Below, one piece after another: positions 6,466 to 14,339 of a DNA stretch of 15,984 bases. The stretch spans positions 1 through 15,984 of the forward strand of contig JAUYEQ010000714.1 in the NCBI GenBank assembly GCA_030691295.1, given 5' to 3'. Each line of letters starts with the position of its first letter. The stretch's first letter is position 1. This stretch comes from Bacteroidota bacterium. GTDB taxonomy: Bacteria; Bacteroidota; Bacteroidia; Bacteroidales; Prolixibacteraceae. The translations under genes were made by a program, and so were the position numbers. The notes under the pieces were generated by a model, which saw nothing but the letters and a program-made list of their open reading frames with translations, made no database searches and had not been told where the DNA came from.

Positions 6466-7367
6466 AACCTGAATTCATTCGGGGTGCATCCTACTTTCTG
6501 TTTAAACAATCGCGTAAAATGTTGGGGGTATTTGAACCCCAGTTCGAAAGCAATTTCATTCACAGTTTTATCAGAATCGAATGTCTTGGTTTTGGCCACG
6601 TCAATAGTTTTGTCCTGAATATATTCTTTTGCTGATTTTCCTGTTTCCTTCTTAATCAAATCGCCAAAATAGTTGGCCGACAAATGAAGTTCTTCCGCGA
6701 AATAAGCAACAGAAGGCAACCCGATTTCCTGAGGTTTGTCTGATGAAAAATAGCTATTCAAAAGTTCTTCAAATTTTTCTAAAATTCCCCTGTTTACATT
6801 GTCCCTGGTAATGAACTGCCGGTCGTAAAACCGTTCGCAGTAATTCAGGAACAGTTCGATGTTGGAGGCAATGAGTTTCTTGCTGTGCTTGTCGATGTTT
6901 TGCTGGATTTCAAATTCTATTTTTGAAAAACAATCCAGAACAATCTGCCTTTCTCGTTCCGAAAGGTGCAAAGCTTCGTTGGCGTTGTAGCTGAAGAAGT
7001 TATACTCTTGAATGATCCTCCCCAAAGACGTCCCGCGGATCAGGTCGGGATGAAACACCAGCGCATATCCTTTGGGCTGATACACTTGTCCGTCAGTTTC
7101 AATAACCATCATTTGCCCCGGTGCAGCAAAAACCAGGGTGCCTTCCTGATAGTCGTAGTAATTTTGGCCATATCTTATATCGCAACCTTTCACATCTTTC
7201 AAAAAGATGCAGTACAGGCCATAATTTATCCGCACACTCTTTTCACCATCCCACGACCTTGGATTCGCTTTTGAAAAATCGATTACGCTGACCAAAGGGT
7301 GCAACGTTTCGTGATTGTTCAGGGCATTGTATTCAGTTACCGTATCAAATCTAAAAATCCGTTCCAT
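6456..7367 (-). CDS. AraC-family transcriptional regulator
   Basis: A 303-residue cytoplasmic regulator of typical AraC/XylS length. The N-terminal two thirds is the ligand-sensing part, with a cupin-like beta-rich stretch including YQEGTLVFAAPGQMMV and HPDLIRGTSLG. The C-terminal domain has two helix-turn-helix motifs: about residues 217-240 (LPSVAYFAEELHLSANYFGD) and about 269-300 (VNEIAFELGFKYPQHFTRLF), ending CTPNEFR, all well conserved. It is transcribed away from the exported esterase block, the usual layout for an activator of the divergent operon. The 21-bp-spaced half-sites upstream of the first hydrolase and of the DUF5916 gene have the direct-repeat form known for AraC proteins and are probably its targets. 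The sequence does not show its effector; an ester or lactone breakdown product is a guess from context. Confidence 0.95.
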   Translation of the reverse strand: MERIFRFDTVTEYNALNNHETLHPLVSVIDFSKANPRSWDGEKSVRINYGLYCIFLKDVKGCDIRYGQNYYDYQEGTLVFAAPGQMMVIETDGQVYQPKGYALVFHPDLIRGTSLGRIIQEYNFFSYNANEALHLSERERQIVLDCFSKIEFEIQQNIDKHSKKLIASNIELFLNYCERFYDRQFITRDNVNRGILEKFEELLNSYFSSDKPQEIGLPSVAYFAEELHLSANYFGDLIKKETGKSAKEYIQDKTIDVAKTKTFDSDKTVNEIAFELGFKYPQHFTRLFKQKVGCTPNEFRFQN

Positions 7368-7430
7368 AGTTGTTCTTATTTTTCTGAAACAAATTTAAGT
7401 ATTCTATCATCGCGATAACCATTCGATTAG

Positions 7431-7502
7431 CCCAATCAGTAAAAATGGTAGAAGATACCGTATTTTATATACAAATGCTTAAATTGTAAGTCCTTACATT
7501 TG
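7431..7502 (+). promoter_or_regulatory. AraC-type operator and -7 promoter of the hydrolase block (copy 1)
   Basis: Half-sites CAGTA (7437-7441) and CCGTA (7458-7462) are direct repeats 21 bp apart, as in AraC operators. GGTA-N5-TACC lies between and overlaps the second. The -7 box TACATTTG (7495-7502) fits the Bacteroidota consensus TAnnTTTG and starts 37 bp after the second half-site start. I see no TTTG -33 box at the normal distance, which suits an activator-dependent promoter. Bases 7431-7472 match 32 of 42 ungapped positions in the module before the DUF5916 gene. Confidence 0.6.
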
Positions 7503-7524
7503 TTGAATAAAAAAATGCAGTGAA

Positions 7525-7833
7525 ATGAGAAATGAAATCAAAAATTGGAAATCAGTTCGGTTCAACCGTTCTTCCGTGGCATTTATAAGCCGTTCAAATC
7601 TGATGAATGCCCTTATTTTGTTGCTGTCCTTCGTAAGCTTGTCATCTTTTGCCGCAACCAAAGAGAAACCGTTGAAGATACGCGAACAAGGCAGTTTTGC
7701 TGTTGGTGGAACAGTGCTTATCAATCCCGGTACTTTCAATCCGTATAATCAAACTCCTGAAGGACAAACCTTTCATGGTGATCATGCCTATGTTTTTTAT
7801 CAGGTTCCTGTGAAAGCCCGCAAATATCCGTAG
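7525..7833 (+). CDS. N-terminal part of exported alpha/beta hydrolase, interrupted by TAG
   Basis: This piece of 102 codons carries a signal sequence (core MNALILLLSFVSLSSFAATKEKP written in two parts: MNALILLLSF, VSLSSFAAT) and the first strands of an alpha/beta hydrolase, FHGDHAYVFYQVPVKARKYP. It then meets TAG at 7831-7833. The protein plainly continues in the same frame (IWHVIGQFSKTWETT), with no loss of spacing, so a single base change created the stop; TTG to TAG would restore a leucine. The start is ambiguous: 7525 gives a long basic leader, while the ATG at 7603 gives a compact signal peptide. The gene is divergent from AraC and is the first downstream of the AraC-type operator. It may be a pseudogene, a sequencing error, or less likely a read-through gene. 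Confidence 0.7.
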   Translation: MRNEIKNWKSVRFNRSSVAFISRSNLMNALILLLSFVSLSSFAATKEKPLKIREQGSFAVGGTVLINPGTFNPYNQTPEGQTFHGDHAYVFYQVPVKARKYP

Positions 7834-8655
7834 TTGATTTGGCATGTTATCGGACAGTTTTCCAAAACATGGGAAACCACACCCGATGGTCGCGAAGGAT
7901 TTCAGAACATCTTTTTACGCAGGCGCTTTCCTGTTTATGTGATTGACCAGCCACGACGTGGAAACGCTGGCCGCAGCATGGTGGCAGGCACGATAACTCC
8001 AACACCCGATGAACAGGGATGGTTTGGTACTTTTCGTGTTGGTATTTGGCCTGACTATTTTGATGGTGTGCAATTCTCAAAAGATGCAGAGGCGCTCAAT
8101 CAATATTTCCGTCAGATGGTACCCAATGTTGGACCAATTGATATCAATGTCAATGCCGATGCAGTTTCGGCGCTGTTCGATAAAATTGGTGGCGGAATCC
8201 TTGTTTCGCATTCACATTCAGGTGGTATGGGCTGGGCAACCGCCATCAAAAATCAAAATATAAAAGCCATCGTTTCTTACGAACCTGGAAGCGGCTTTCT
8301 GTTTCCTGAAGGAGAAGTGCCTGCAGCTATACCAATGGCCGGTGGTACACTTGCCGCCATTGGAGTGCCGATGTCAGATTTTATGAAGCTTACCAAAATC
8401 CCCATCATTATTTACTACGGCGATTTTATTCCTGAAAAACCAATGGATAACCCCGGACAGGATGGATGGCGGGCACGCCTTGAAATGGCAAGACTGTGGC
8501 GGGATGCAGTGAATAAGCACGGTGGCGATGTTATAGTGGTTCATTTGCCTGAAATAGGAATTAAGGGCAATACGCATTTCCCGTTTTCAGATTTAAACAA
8601 TGTGGAAATAGCCGATTTGATGTCGGAATGGTTAAAAGAGAAAGGATTGGATTAA
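7834..8655 (+). CDS. Catalytic part of the interrupted alpha/beta hydrolase
   Basis: This is the same frame after the TAG, 273 codons. It could be translated separately only from a TTG at 7834 or an ATG at 7978, neither convincing. It holds the body of an esterase-type alpha/beta hydrolase: DGREGFQNIFLRRRFPVYVIDQPRRG is family-typical (seen as GFQNIFLRRRFPVY followed by IDQPRRGNAGRS). The nucleophile elbow is SHSHSGG with the serine codon at 8212-8214 (position 230 counted from 7525), the acid region is YYGDFIPEKP, and the C-terminal histidine is probably in GIKGNTHFPF. Without the N-terminal strands and signal peptide it would stay in the cytoplasm and probably misfold. With the TAG read as an amino acid, the protein would be 376 residues and exported. 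The substrate is unknown. Confidence 0.8.
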   Translation: MIWHVIGQFSKTWETTPDGREGFQNIFLRRRFPVYVIDQPRRGNAGRSMVAGTITPTPDEQGWFGTFRVGIWPDYFDGVQFSKDAEALNQYFRQMVPNVGPIDINVNADAVSALFDKIGGGILVSHSHSGGMGWATAIKNQNIKAIVSYEPGSGFLFPEGEVPAAIPMAGGTLAAIGVPMSDFMKLTKIPIIIYYGDFIPEKPMDNPGQDGWRARLEMARLWRDAVNKHGGDVIVVHLPEIGIKGNTHFPFSDLNNVEIADLMSEWLKEKGLD

Positions 8656-8956
8656 GTGATTTTTGAAGACATTGGGTGAATTTTAATAAAATGTCTCGTA
8701 CCTGCGGCACTCTGGACTTGGTGGTAGAGATTCGTGACCGTCACATGAATGTGACAGTAAAGGATAACGCTCCATTCAGCTAAAATGTTAATTACAAGTG
8801 CTATCCTTTGCCGTTTGCCTTTAGGCAACGGATAGAATGGCGATTAAGAAAACCGTCCGTGTGAAAGCGTTTTACAAGGTAAAAACCTCTATTCGGACGG
8901 AAATAGAATTTGCGATCAAAAAAGCAGTAACAAAAAAGCAGAAAAGAAGATTGAAA
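8656..8956. other. Gene-free stretch with several inverted repeats
   Basis: About 300 bases separate the broken hydrolase from the next likely start. They contain a 7-bp inverted repeat AGACATT/AATGTCT (8667-8673, 8690-8696), a perfect GTCACAT-GA-ATGTGAC (8740-8755), a 12-bp arm pair with one mismatch (8801-8812, 8824-8835), and CCGTCCG/CGGACGG (8853-8859, 8894-8900) enclosing TTTTAC-AAG-GTAAAA. An open frame from ATG 8837 runs into the following gene, but its 40 residues are lysine/arginine-rich and unlike a signal peptide. The stretch may be a structured leader or the scar of a small mobile element; I do not recognise an element family. Confidence 0.4.
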
Positions 8957-10009
8957 ATGAAAAACAAACTAAGAAACTATTTTTTGATAATCATGGTTAC
9001 GTCAATAAACTTCATTTCGTTAGCTCAAACCAAGCCTGCCAATCCTTTCAGACTGGTTTACGGCGATGCAATTACCGAAAATGTAGCGGGAAAGGTGAAT
9101 ATCCATCCTGTAAGTTATAACCTGAATGGCATTGAAATCGCTGCTAATATATACACACCTGCCAACTACGATAAGTCAAAGCAATATCCGGCCGTGGTGG
9201 TTGCCCACCCCAACGGAGGTGTAAAAGAACAGGTTGCCGGATTATACGCACAGCGTTTGGCCGAATCGGGCTACATTACCATTGCTGCCGATGCGGCATA
9301 TCAGGGTGCCAGCGGTGGCGAACCGCGCAATGTGGATAAACCAGCTTTTCGAATCGAAGACATTCGCGGAATGGCAGATTTCATTACCCAATATAAAGGG
9401 GCGGATGCAAACCGTTTGGGTGTATTGGGCATTTGCGGTGGCGGAGGCTACACATTAAAAGCAGTTCAAACCGATAAACGTTTTAAAGCTGTGGCTACCC
9501 TGAGCATGTTTAATTCAGGATTGGTAAGGCGCAATGGCTATATGAATTCAGGACTTTCCACCATTCAGAAACGATTAAAACAAGCTTCTGAAGCCCGTGC
9601 CCTGGAAGCGGCAGGCGTTGAAGTGCGCTATGCCGGCGATACAAAAATGACAGATGAAGAAATAGCCAAGTTGCCGTTTGATCTGTATCGAGAAGGCTTC
9701 GAATATTATGGTAAAACCCATGCGCACCCCAATTCCACCTTCAGATATACCACCAGCAGCTTGCTCGATCTGATGGCTTTTGACGCAGCCACCAACATGG
9801 ATTTGATTAACCAGCCTTTGTTGATGATGGCGGGAAGCAAAGCCGACTCTTATTACATGACGGACAGTGCATTCAACCTAGCGACAGGTGCCAAAGAGAA
9901 GGAATTGTTCCTGATTCCGGGTGCTACCCACATTCAAACCTATTATGTTCCTGAATATGTGTCTCAGGCAATGAGTAAACTCAACGAATTCTTTGGTAAA
10001 TATTTATAA
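8957..10009 (+). CDS. Exported dienelactone-hydrolase-like alpha/beta hydrolase
   Basis: Start chosen at 8957 because it gives a normal signal peptide (MKNKLRNYFLIIMVTSINFI, then SLAQ) and a 350-residue protein; the frame is open back to 8837, but that extension is a basic, non-signal stretch. The fold is alpha/beta hydrolase: HPNGGVKEQ is the oxyanion region, the nucleophile elbow is GICGGGG with cysteine C160, the acid is probably D297 (AGSKADSYY), and the histidine is H325 (GATHIQ). A cysteine nucleophile is the feature of dienelactone hydrolase and related proteins, here in an exported relative. It probably hydrolyses a small ester or lactone in the periplasm. It lies 18 bases before a carboxylesterase and close to a carboxymuconolactone-decarboxylase protein, a context that suggests lactone or aromatic-derived substrates without proving it. 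Confidence 0.88.
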   Translation: MKNKLRNYFLIIMVTSINFISLAQTKPANPFRLVYGDAITENVAGKVNIHPVSYNLNGIEIAANIYTPANYDKSKQYPAVVVAHPNGGVKEQVAGLYAQRLAESGYITIAADAAYQGASGGEPRNVDKPAFRIEDIRGMADFITQYKGADANRLGVLGICGGGGYTLKAVQTDKRFKAVATLSMFNSGLVRRNGYMNSGLSTIQKRLKQASEARALEAAGVEVRYAGDTKMTDEEIAKLPFDLYREGFEYYGKTHAHPNSTFRYTTSSLLDLMAFDAATNMDLINQPLLMMAGSKADSYYMTDSAFNLATGAKEKELFLIPGATHIQTYYVPEYVSQAMSKLNEFFGKYL

Positions 10010-10027
10010 TTTATAAAGAAAAGCAGC

Positions 10028-11662
10028 ATGAAAAAAATATTAACAGGTTTAACTCTCCTTATTAGTTTCAGTTTGTATGCACAGCAAACAGTAGTAAATA
10101 CATCAACCGGAACGGCACCGAAAGTTAGTACTGTATCCGGAATAGTGCTTGGTGTATCGGAAGGAGATGTCGAAAGTTTCAAAGGAATTCCATACGCTGC
10201 ACCTCCGGTTGGAGAATATCGCTGGCGACCTCCACAACCCGTTGTTGCATGGCAGGGAGAACTTGATGCAAGTAAGTTTGGTGCGAGTTGTGCGGCGGCA
10301 GGTTGGGGAGCCGCTCCGGGAACCATTCAGGCGGGTTCGTCGGAAGATTGCCTGTTCCTTAATATATGGAGACCTGGCGGGACTGCACAAAATGCAAAGC
10401 TGCCGGTCATGGTATGGATTCACGGAGGCGCTTTCGTGGGCGGCAGCGGTAACACTTCAGGAGAAGGGTTTGCTAAACAATGCGTTATCCTGATTAGCAT
10501 CAATTACCGTCTGGGGCGCCTCGGTCATTTTGCTTTCCCAGCACTGAGTAAGGAGCATCCGGAAGAACCTAAAGGTAGTTACGCCTTTATGGACCAGATT
10601 GCCGCGCTTCAGTGGATACAGAAAAACGTTGCCGCATTCGGAGGTGACCCGAATAACGTTACCATTTTTGGTCAATCGGCTGGTGGTGTTTCTGTACACT
10701 CACTTATGACAATTCCCGCAGCGAAAGGACTTTTCCACAAAGCAATCAGTGAATCGGGCGGCGGCAGGGATGGCGTGCTTACCGGCAGGCCGATCAATAA
10801 GGAAAATGCAGATCCTCTTTACACCGTTTCAGCAGAAACGATCGGGATAAATTTTGCGCGCAAACATGGTATTGAGGGTACGGATGCTGCCGCACTGGCT
10901 AAGCTGCGCGCCATGAGCGTTCAAGAGATTGTGGATGGTGGACAGGAAACGGATGGGCAGGGAGGTCCGCGAACTTATTCAGGGCCGATTCTCGATGGGA
11001 AACTGGTTATTGAAACCGCCGAAAGCGCCTACAAAGCTGGGCGACAGGCAAAAGTTCCGCTACTCATCGGGAGTTGCAGTGCAGAAATAGGTGGTAGTTT
11101 TGTCAATACCAGCAGTTCAAAGGAAGAGTTGTTTTCGCTGTTCGGCGAATTGGAAAGTGAAGCTAAAGCAGCATTCGATCCTGATGGCAAAAAAGAATTC
11201 GCCGAGGTAATTACGAAGTTCAATACCGACTGGGTTTGGGGTGAACCGGCCCGTATGACAGCAAGAACTTTTATCGCGAATGGCGAACCTGCTTACATTT
11301 ACGATTTCGGTTACGTTCCTGTTCCAATGCGGGAACGGTCGCGGTTTGGCGCAGGTCACGGCGCGGAAGTTTCGTTTGTATTTAATACGCTCAATGTTCG
11401 CCGGGGAACAACTGAACCCACACCGGAAGAGAAAAATTTAGCACAAACAATGAACGCTTATTGGACAAACTTCGCCAGAACTGGTAATCCGAATGGCAAA
11501 GGTTTACCAGTTTGGCCGATTTATAATACGCAAAAGGAAGAGATTCTCGATATTGATTTGGATGGAAAACCAGTTGGCAGACCCGATCCGAGGAAAGCAA
11601 GATTGGATGTGGTCGAAAAGGCATTCCGGTTTAAAGAACGTTTACAATCACGTGGAATTTAA
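10028..11662 (+). CDS. Type B carboxylesterase, exported
   Basis: A 544-residue carboxylesterase of the COesterase family, close to the usual length. The signal peptide is [20 protein letters not shown]. Family landmarks follow in order: [42 protein letters not shown] (oxyanion hole), the nucleophile elbow FGQSAGG with S217, E353 in GSCSAEIGG, and H444 in [13 protein letters not shown] complete Ser-Glu-His triad is therefore visible and the protein should be active. It hydrolyses carboxylic esters; the substrate is not encoded in any motif that I can read. It sits 18 bases after the dienelactone-hydrolase-like gene and one base before the next gene, so all three are probably co-transcribed. 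Export together with other hydrolases suggests stepwise de-esterification in the periplasm. Confidence 0.95.
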   Translation: MKKILTGLTLLISFSLYAQQTVVNTSTGTAPKVSTVSGIVLGVSEGDVESFKGIPYAAPPVGEYRWRPPQPVVAWQGELDASKFGASCAAAGWGAAPGTIQAGSSEDCLFLNIWRPGGTAQNAKLPVMVWIHGGAFVGGSGNTSGEGFAKQCVILISINYRLGRLGHFAFPALSKEHPEEPKGSYAFMDQIAALQWIQKNVAAFGGDPNNVTIFGQSAGGVSVHSLMTIPAAKGLFHKAISESGGGRDGVLTGRPINKENADPLYTVSAETIGINFARKHGIEGTDAAALAKLRAMSVQEIVDGGQETDGQGGPRTYSGPILDGKLVIETAESAYKAGRQAKVPLLIGSCSAEIGGSFVNTSSSKEELFSLFGELESEAKAAFDPDGKKEFAEVITKFNTDWVWGEPARMTARTFIANGEPAYIYDFGYVPVPMRERSRFGAGHGAEVSFVFNTLNVRRGTTEPTPEEKNLAQTMNAYWTNFARTGNPNGKGLPVWPIYNTQKEEILDIDLDGKPVGRPDPRKARLDVVEKAFRFKERLQSRGI

Positions 11663-11663
11663 A

Positions 11664-12806
11664 ATGAAAAAAATGGCAGCAGGAAAATTAATCGTTGTAT
11701 TGGTATCATTTGTTCTACTGACTTTTCAACTTCAGGCACAAAACGAAATGAGTTCCAAAGAAACGCTCACAGAAAAGCAACAAAGCATCATACAAATTGC
11801 AGCAATAACCGCCAAAGGCGATCTGCAGGCATTAAAACCTTTGCTGAACAAGGGATTGGACGCTGGGTTGACCATCAACCAAATCAAAGAAGCACTCATT
11901 CACCTGTATGCTTATTGCGGGTTTCCGAGAAGTATTCGCGGCTTGCAAACTTTTATGGAAGTATTGGACGAACGGAAAGCCAAAAGCATCAGCGATATTG
12001 CTGGTGCAGAAGCAACGCCCATTCAGGAGAAAGGAAGCAAATACGACCGGGGGAAAAAAGTCTTGGGCGAACTGACCCAAATGCCTCAACCCGCAACGCT
12101 TTCAGGCTATTCGGCATTTGCACCAATAATTGACACTTTCCTGAAAGAGCATTTGTTTGCCGATATTTTTGAACGCGATGTCTTAACCTATGTCGAACGG
12201 GAATTGGTGACAATTTCGGTGATAAGCGCCATTGGTGGTGCGGAACCGATGCTTCGCAGTCATTTATCCATTTGCCTGAATGTGGGCTTAACACCCGCCC
12301 AATTGAATGAATTCACTGGCATTATCAAATCAACTTTAGGCGAAAAGGAGGAAAAAGAGGCACAGAAGGTTTTGAATGAAGTATTGAAAACAGTACTCGC
12401 TTTCCCTAAAGGTGAGAAAATTACCAGTAGCAACTTTTCCGGAACTGTGTACCTAAAAATGATGGGTGCCAGGGATACCGCTCTTCATACCAGTTTTGGC
12501 AACGTAACTTTCGAACCCAAAGCCAGAACAAACTGGCATTCGCATCCGGGCGGACAAATACTCTTTATAACTGAAGGGCAGGGTTATTATCAGGCGAAAG
12601 GCCAGCCAGCCAGGCTATTGAGCAAAGGCGATGTTGTGGAAATCCCACGAAACCTCGAGCACTGGCATGGAGCAGCTCCTGACTCTGAATTTGCACACAT
12701 TGCTGTTAGTCTGAATACCGATGATGGCAGCGCAGTATGGTCCGGGCTGGTTACTGATGAAGAATACAATCAGGCTACAAAAGTCGAAAACAACCAACAG
12801 AAATAA
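11664..12806 (+). CDS. Exported double carboxymuconolactone-decarboxylase plus cupin protein
   Basis: A 380-residue protein. Start 11664, one base after the carboxylesterase stop, gives a signal peptide (KLIVVLVSFVLLTFQLQAQ); the longer frame from 11493 lies inside the esterase. Two carboxymuconolactone-decarboxylase-like (AhpD-fold) domains follow, about residues 36-105 with C85 (YAYCGFPR) and about 150-225 with H200 and C204. A cupin domain occupies about 277-350, with HSHPGGQ (H292, H294, Q298) and PRNLEHWH (H333, H335) as probable metal ligands. Single cysteines rather than a CxxC argue against a peroxidase of the AhpD type. CMD-cupin fusions are known in Bacteroidota and Proteobacteria, but the export signal is notable, as the classic enzyme is cytoplasmic. 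It may decarboxylate or isomerise a lactone product of the neighbouring hydrolases; this is inference. Confidence 0.9.
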   Translation: MKKMAAGKLIVVLVSFVLLTFQLQAQNEMSSKETLTEKQQSIIQIAAITAKGDLQALKPLLNKGLDAGLTINQIKEALIHLYAYCGFPRSIRGLQTFMEVLDERKAKSISDIAGAEATPIQEKGSKYDRGKKVLGELTQMPQPATLSGYSAFAPIIDTFLKEHLFADIFERDVLTYVERELVTISVISAIGGAEPMLRSHLSICLNVGLTPAQLNEFTGIIKSTLGEKEEKEAQKVLNEVLKTVLAFPKGEKITSSNFSGTVYLKMMGARDTALHTSFGNVTFEPKARTNWHSHPGGQILFITEGQGYYQAKGQPARLLSKGDVVEIPRNLEHWHGAAPDSEFAHIAVSLNTDDGSAVWSGLVTDEEYNQATKVENNQQK

Positions 12807-12831
12807 ATACACATCAACTAAAACAACCAAA

Positions 12832-14154
12832 ATGAAAACCCAACTAATCTTTGTATCCGCATTATTACTGATGACTTTCGCAAACAGCATTTATGCGCAG
12901 GATTGGCCTCAGTTTCTTGGGCCCGAAAGAAACAGTACATCGCCTCAAAAAGGTATTTTGCGTACCTGGCCGGAAAGTGGGCCGGAAGTTTTGTGGACTG
13001 TAAATGTCGGCATCGGTTATGGCGGACCTGCAGTGAGAGAGGGCAAAGTTTACCTGCTCGACAGAGATGATCTGGTAGGCGACAACCTTCGCTGTTTCGA
13101 GCTTTCATCAGGAAAAGAACTCTGGAATTTTGCCTACGATGCGCCCGGCGCTGTTATGTTTCCCGGTTCGCGGAGTGTTCCAACAGTTGACGGCAATCAT
13201 GTTTATTCGTGCGGTCCTTATGGCGATTTGTATTGCATCGACATTAATACACACAAGCCCGTCTGGAATAAAAATGTATGGACGGATTTTGGTGGCGAAA
13301 AAATTCCAATCTGGGCCATTTCGCAATGTCCGCTGGTTTATGGTAATTTGCTGGTAATTGCATCGCAGGCTCCTGAAGCCGGTGTGGTTGCTTACAACAA
13401 AACCACCGGTGAAATAGTATGGAAAACTTCCAATCTGGGTAACGAAACGTATGTCAGTCCATCGATTGTAAAAATCGAAGGAGCCAATCATATTGTGATG
13501 GTTACTTCATCTACAAATTCATTCGGGCATGCCGAATTACCAAAAACTCCGGGCAATATTACCGGAATTGAACCACTCACAGGAAAAATCCTCTGGAATT
13601 TTTCAGGCTGGGATTGTCATATTTCGGTAGCTCCTGCAGTTGATGCCGGAAACAATAAAATATTGGTTGTGGGCGGATATGAGCACGGCGCTTTGATGAT
13701 TCAAGTTGATAAAAAGGCTGATGGCAGCTTCGAACCAAAAGAACTTTTCAGAACAGTGGAATTTGGCGACCAGACCAAACCTCCTGTTCTGCACAATGGG
13801 TATTTCTATGCCCAGTACGGAACCAACAACCGCCGTGACGGACTTGTTTGCATGAACATGAATGGTGAAATCATGTGGAAAACAAAACGCTACCCCGATT
13901 TCAACAAAGGCAGTATGATTCTGGCCGACGGACTGATTTTGGCAACCGATGGCGCTAAAAAGCTTTTTCTGATTGAGCCTGACCCAGCCGCATTCAAGCC
14001 AATTGCCTCGGCTGAACTGCTAACAGCGCCACCTGCCGGAGAAGGAATGGCAGCCAGATTTGGTACTCAAAACTGGGCGCCCATCGCACTGGCCAATGGA
14101 AAACTACTGATCCGCGACCAAAGCCGGATGATGTGTGTGAAAGTTGCGAAATAA
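12832..14154 (+). CDS. Exported PQQ-type beta-propeller protein
   Basis: A 440-residue protein. The ATG at 12832 gives a clear signal peptide (MKTQLIFVSALLLMTFANSI, then YAQ); the frame is open back to 12721, but that part overlaps the CMD-cupin gene. The mature protein begins DWPQFLGPERNSTSP, the opening seen in PQQ-like (BamB/quinoprotein-type) beta-propellers, followed by blade repeats of the type GGPAVREGKVYLLDRDD, LRCFELSSGKELWNF, VVAYNKTTGEIVWKT and ITGIEPLTGKILWNF. Such propellers may bind PQQ as dehydrogenases or serve as scaffolds. I do not see the full set of PQQ-dehydrogenase residues, so a scaffold or an unknown catalytic role is possible. It follows the CMD-cupin gene by 25 bases, so it probably belongs to the same operon. 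An uncharged periplasmic or envelope role is likely. Confidence 0.85.
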   Translation: MKTQLIFVSALLLMTFANSIYAQDWPQFLGPERNSTSPQKGILRTWPESGPEVLWTVNVGIGYGGPAVREGKVYLLDRDDLVGDNLRCFELSSGKELWNFAYDAPGAVMFPGSRSVPTVDGNHVYSCGPYGDLYCIDINTHKPVWNKNVWTDFGGEKIPIWAISQCPLVYGNLLVIASQAPEAGVVAYNKTTGEIVWKTSNLGNETYVSPSIVKIEGANHIVMVTSSTNSFGHAELPKTPGNITGIEPLTGKILWNFSGWDCHISVAPAVDAGNNKILVVGGYEHGALMIQVDKKADGSFEPKELFRTVEFGDQTKPPVLHNGYFYAQYGTNNRRDGLVCMNMNGEIMWKTKRYPDFNKGSMILADGLILATDGAKKLFLIEPDPAAFKPIASAELLTAPPAGEGMAARFGTQNWAPIALANGKLLIRDQSRMMCVKVAK

Positions 14155-14339
14155 CAATTTGGGCCAATCAGAAAATAGTAAAAGTTACCGCTCTCATTTT
14201 AAATATTCCAAGCCGATTTCCCAAATCCGTAATAATGGTAGTTATATCCGTAATTTATATACCAGTCATGCCAAACATTTAAGTCAATTTTGCATCGTAA
14301 GAATTTGTATCAGTCAATAGGATTTCAAATAAAACTAAA
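14155..14339. other. Intergenic region before the DUF5916 gene
   Basis: No terminator hairpin is evident after the propeller gene. The region's main content is the regulatory module at 14221-14292. The rest is AT-rich with nothing I can name. Confidence 0.5.
14221..14292 (+). promoter_or_regulatory. AraC-type operator and -7 promoter of the DUF5916 gene (copy 2)
   Basis: Perfect direct repeats ATCCGTAAT at 14225-14233 and 14246-14254 are 21 bp apart. The -7-like box CAATTTTG (14285-14292, one mismatch from TAnnTTTG) begins 37 bp after the second CCGTA start (14248), the same distance as in copy 1. Bases 14221-14262 match copy 1 at 32 of 42 positions without gaps. The shared module indicates control by the same regulator, most likely the AraC protein, and a transcription unit separate from the propeller operon. 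Confidence 0.6.

Noticed and set aside
8740-8755. GTCACAT-GA-ATGTGAC as a CRP/FNR-type site.
   Set aside because: The half-sites face the opposite way to TGTGA-N6-TCACA and the spacing is wrong; kept only as an inverted repeat.
8837-8956. N-terminal extension of the dienelactone-hydrolase-like gene.
   Set aside because: Forty basic residues ahead of a perfectly good signal peptide at 8957 would disable export.
11493-11663. Extended start of the CMD-cupin gene.
   Set aside because: It overlaps the carboxylesterase in another frame; 11664 gives a signal peptide and near-zero spacing.
12721-12831. Extended start of the beta-propeller gene.
   Set aside because: It overlaps the CMD-cupin gene; 12832 gives a proper signal peptide.
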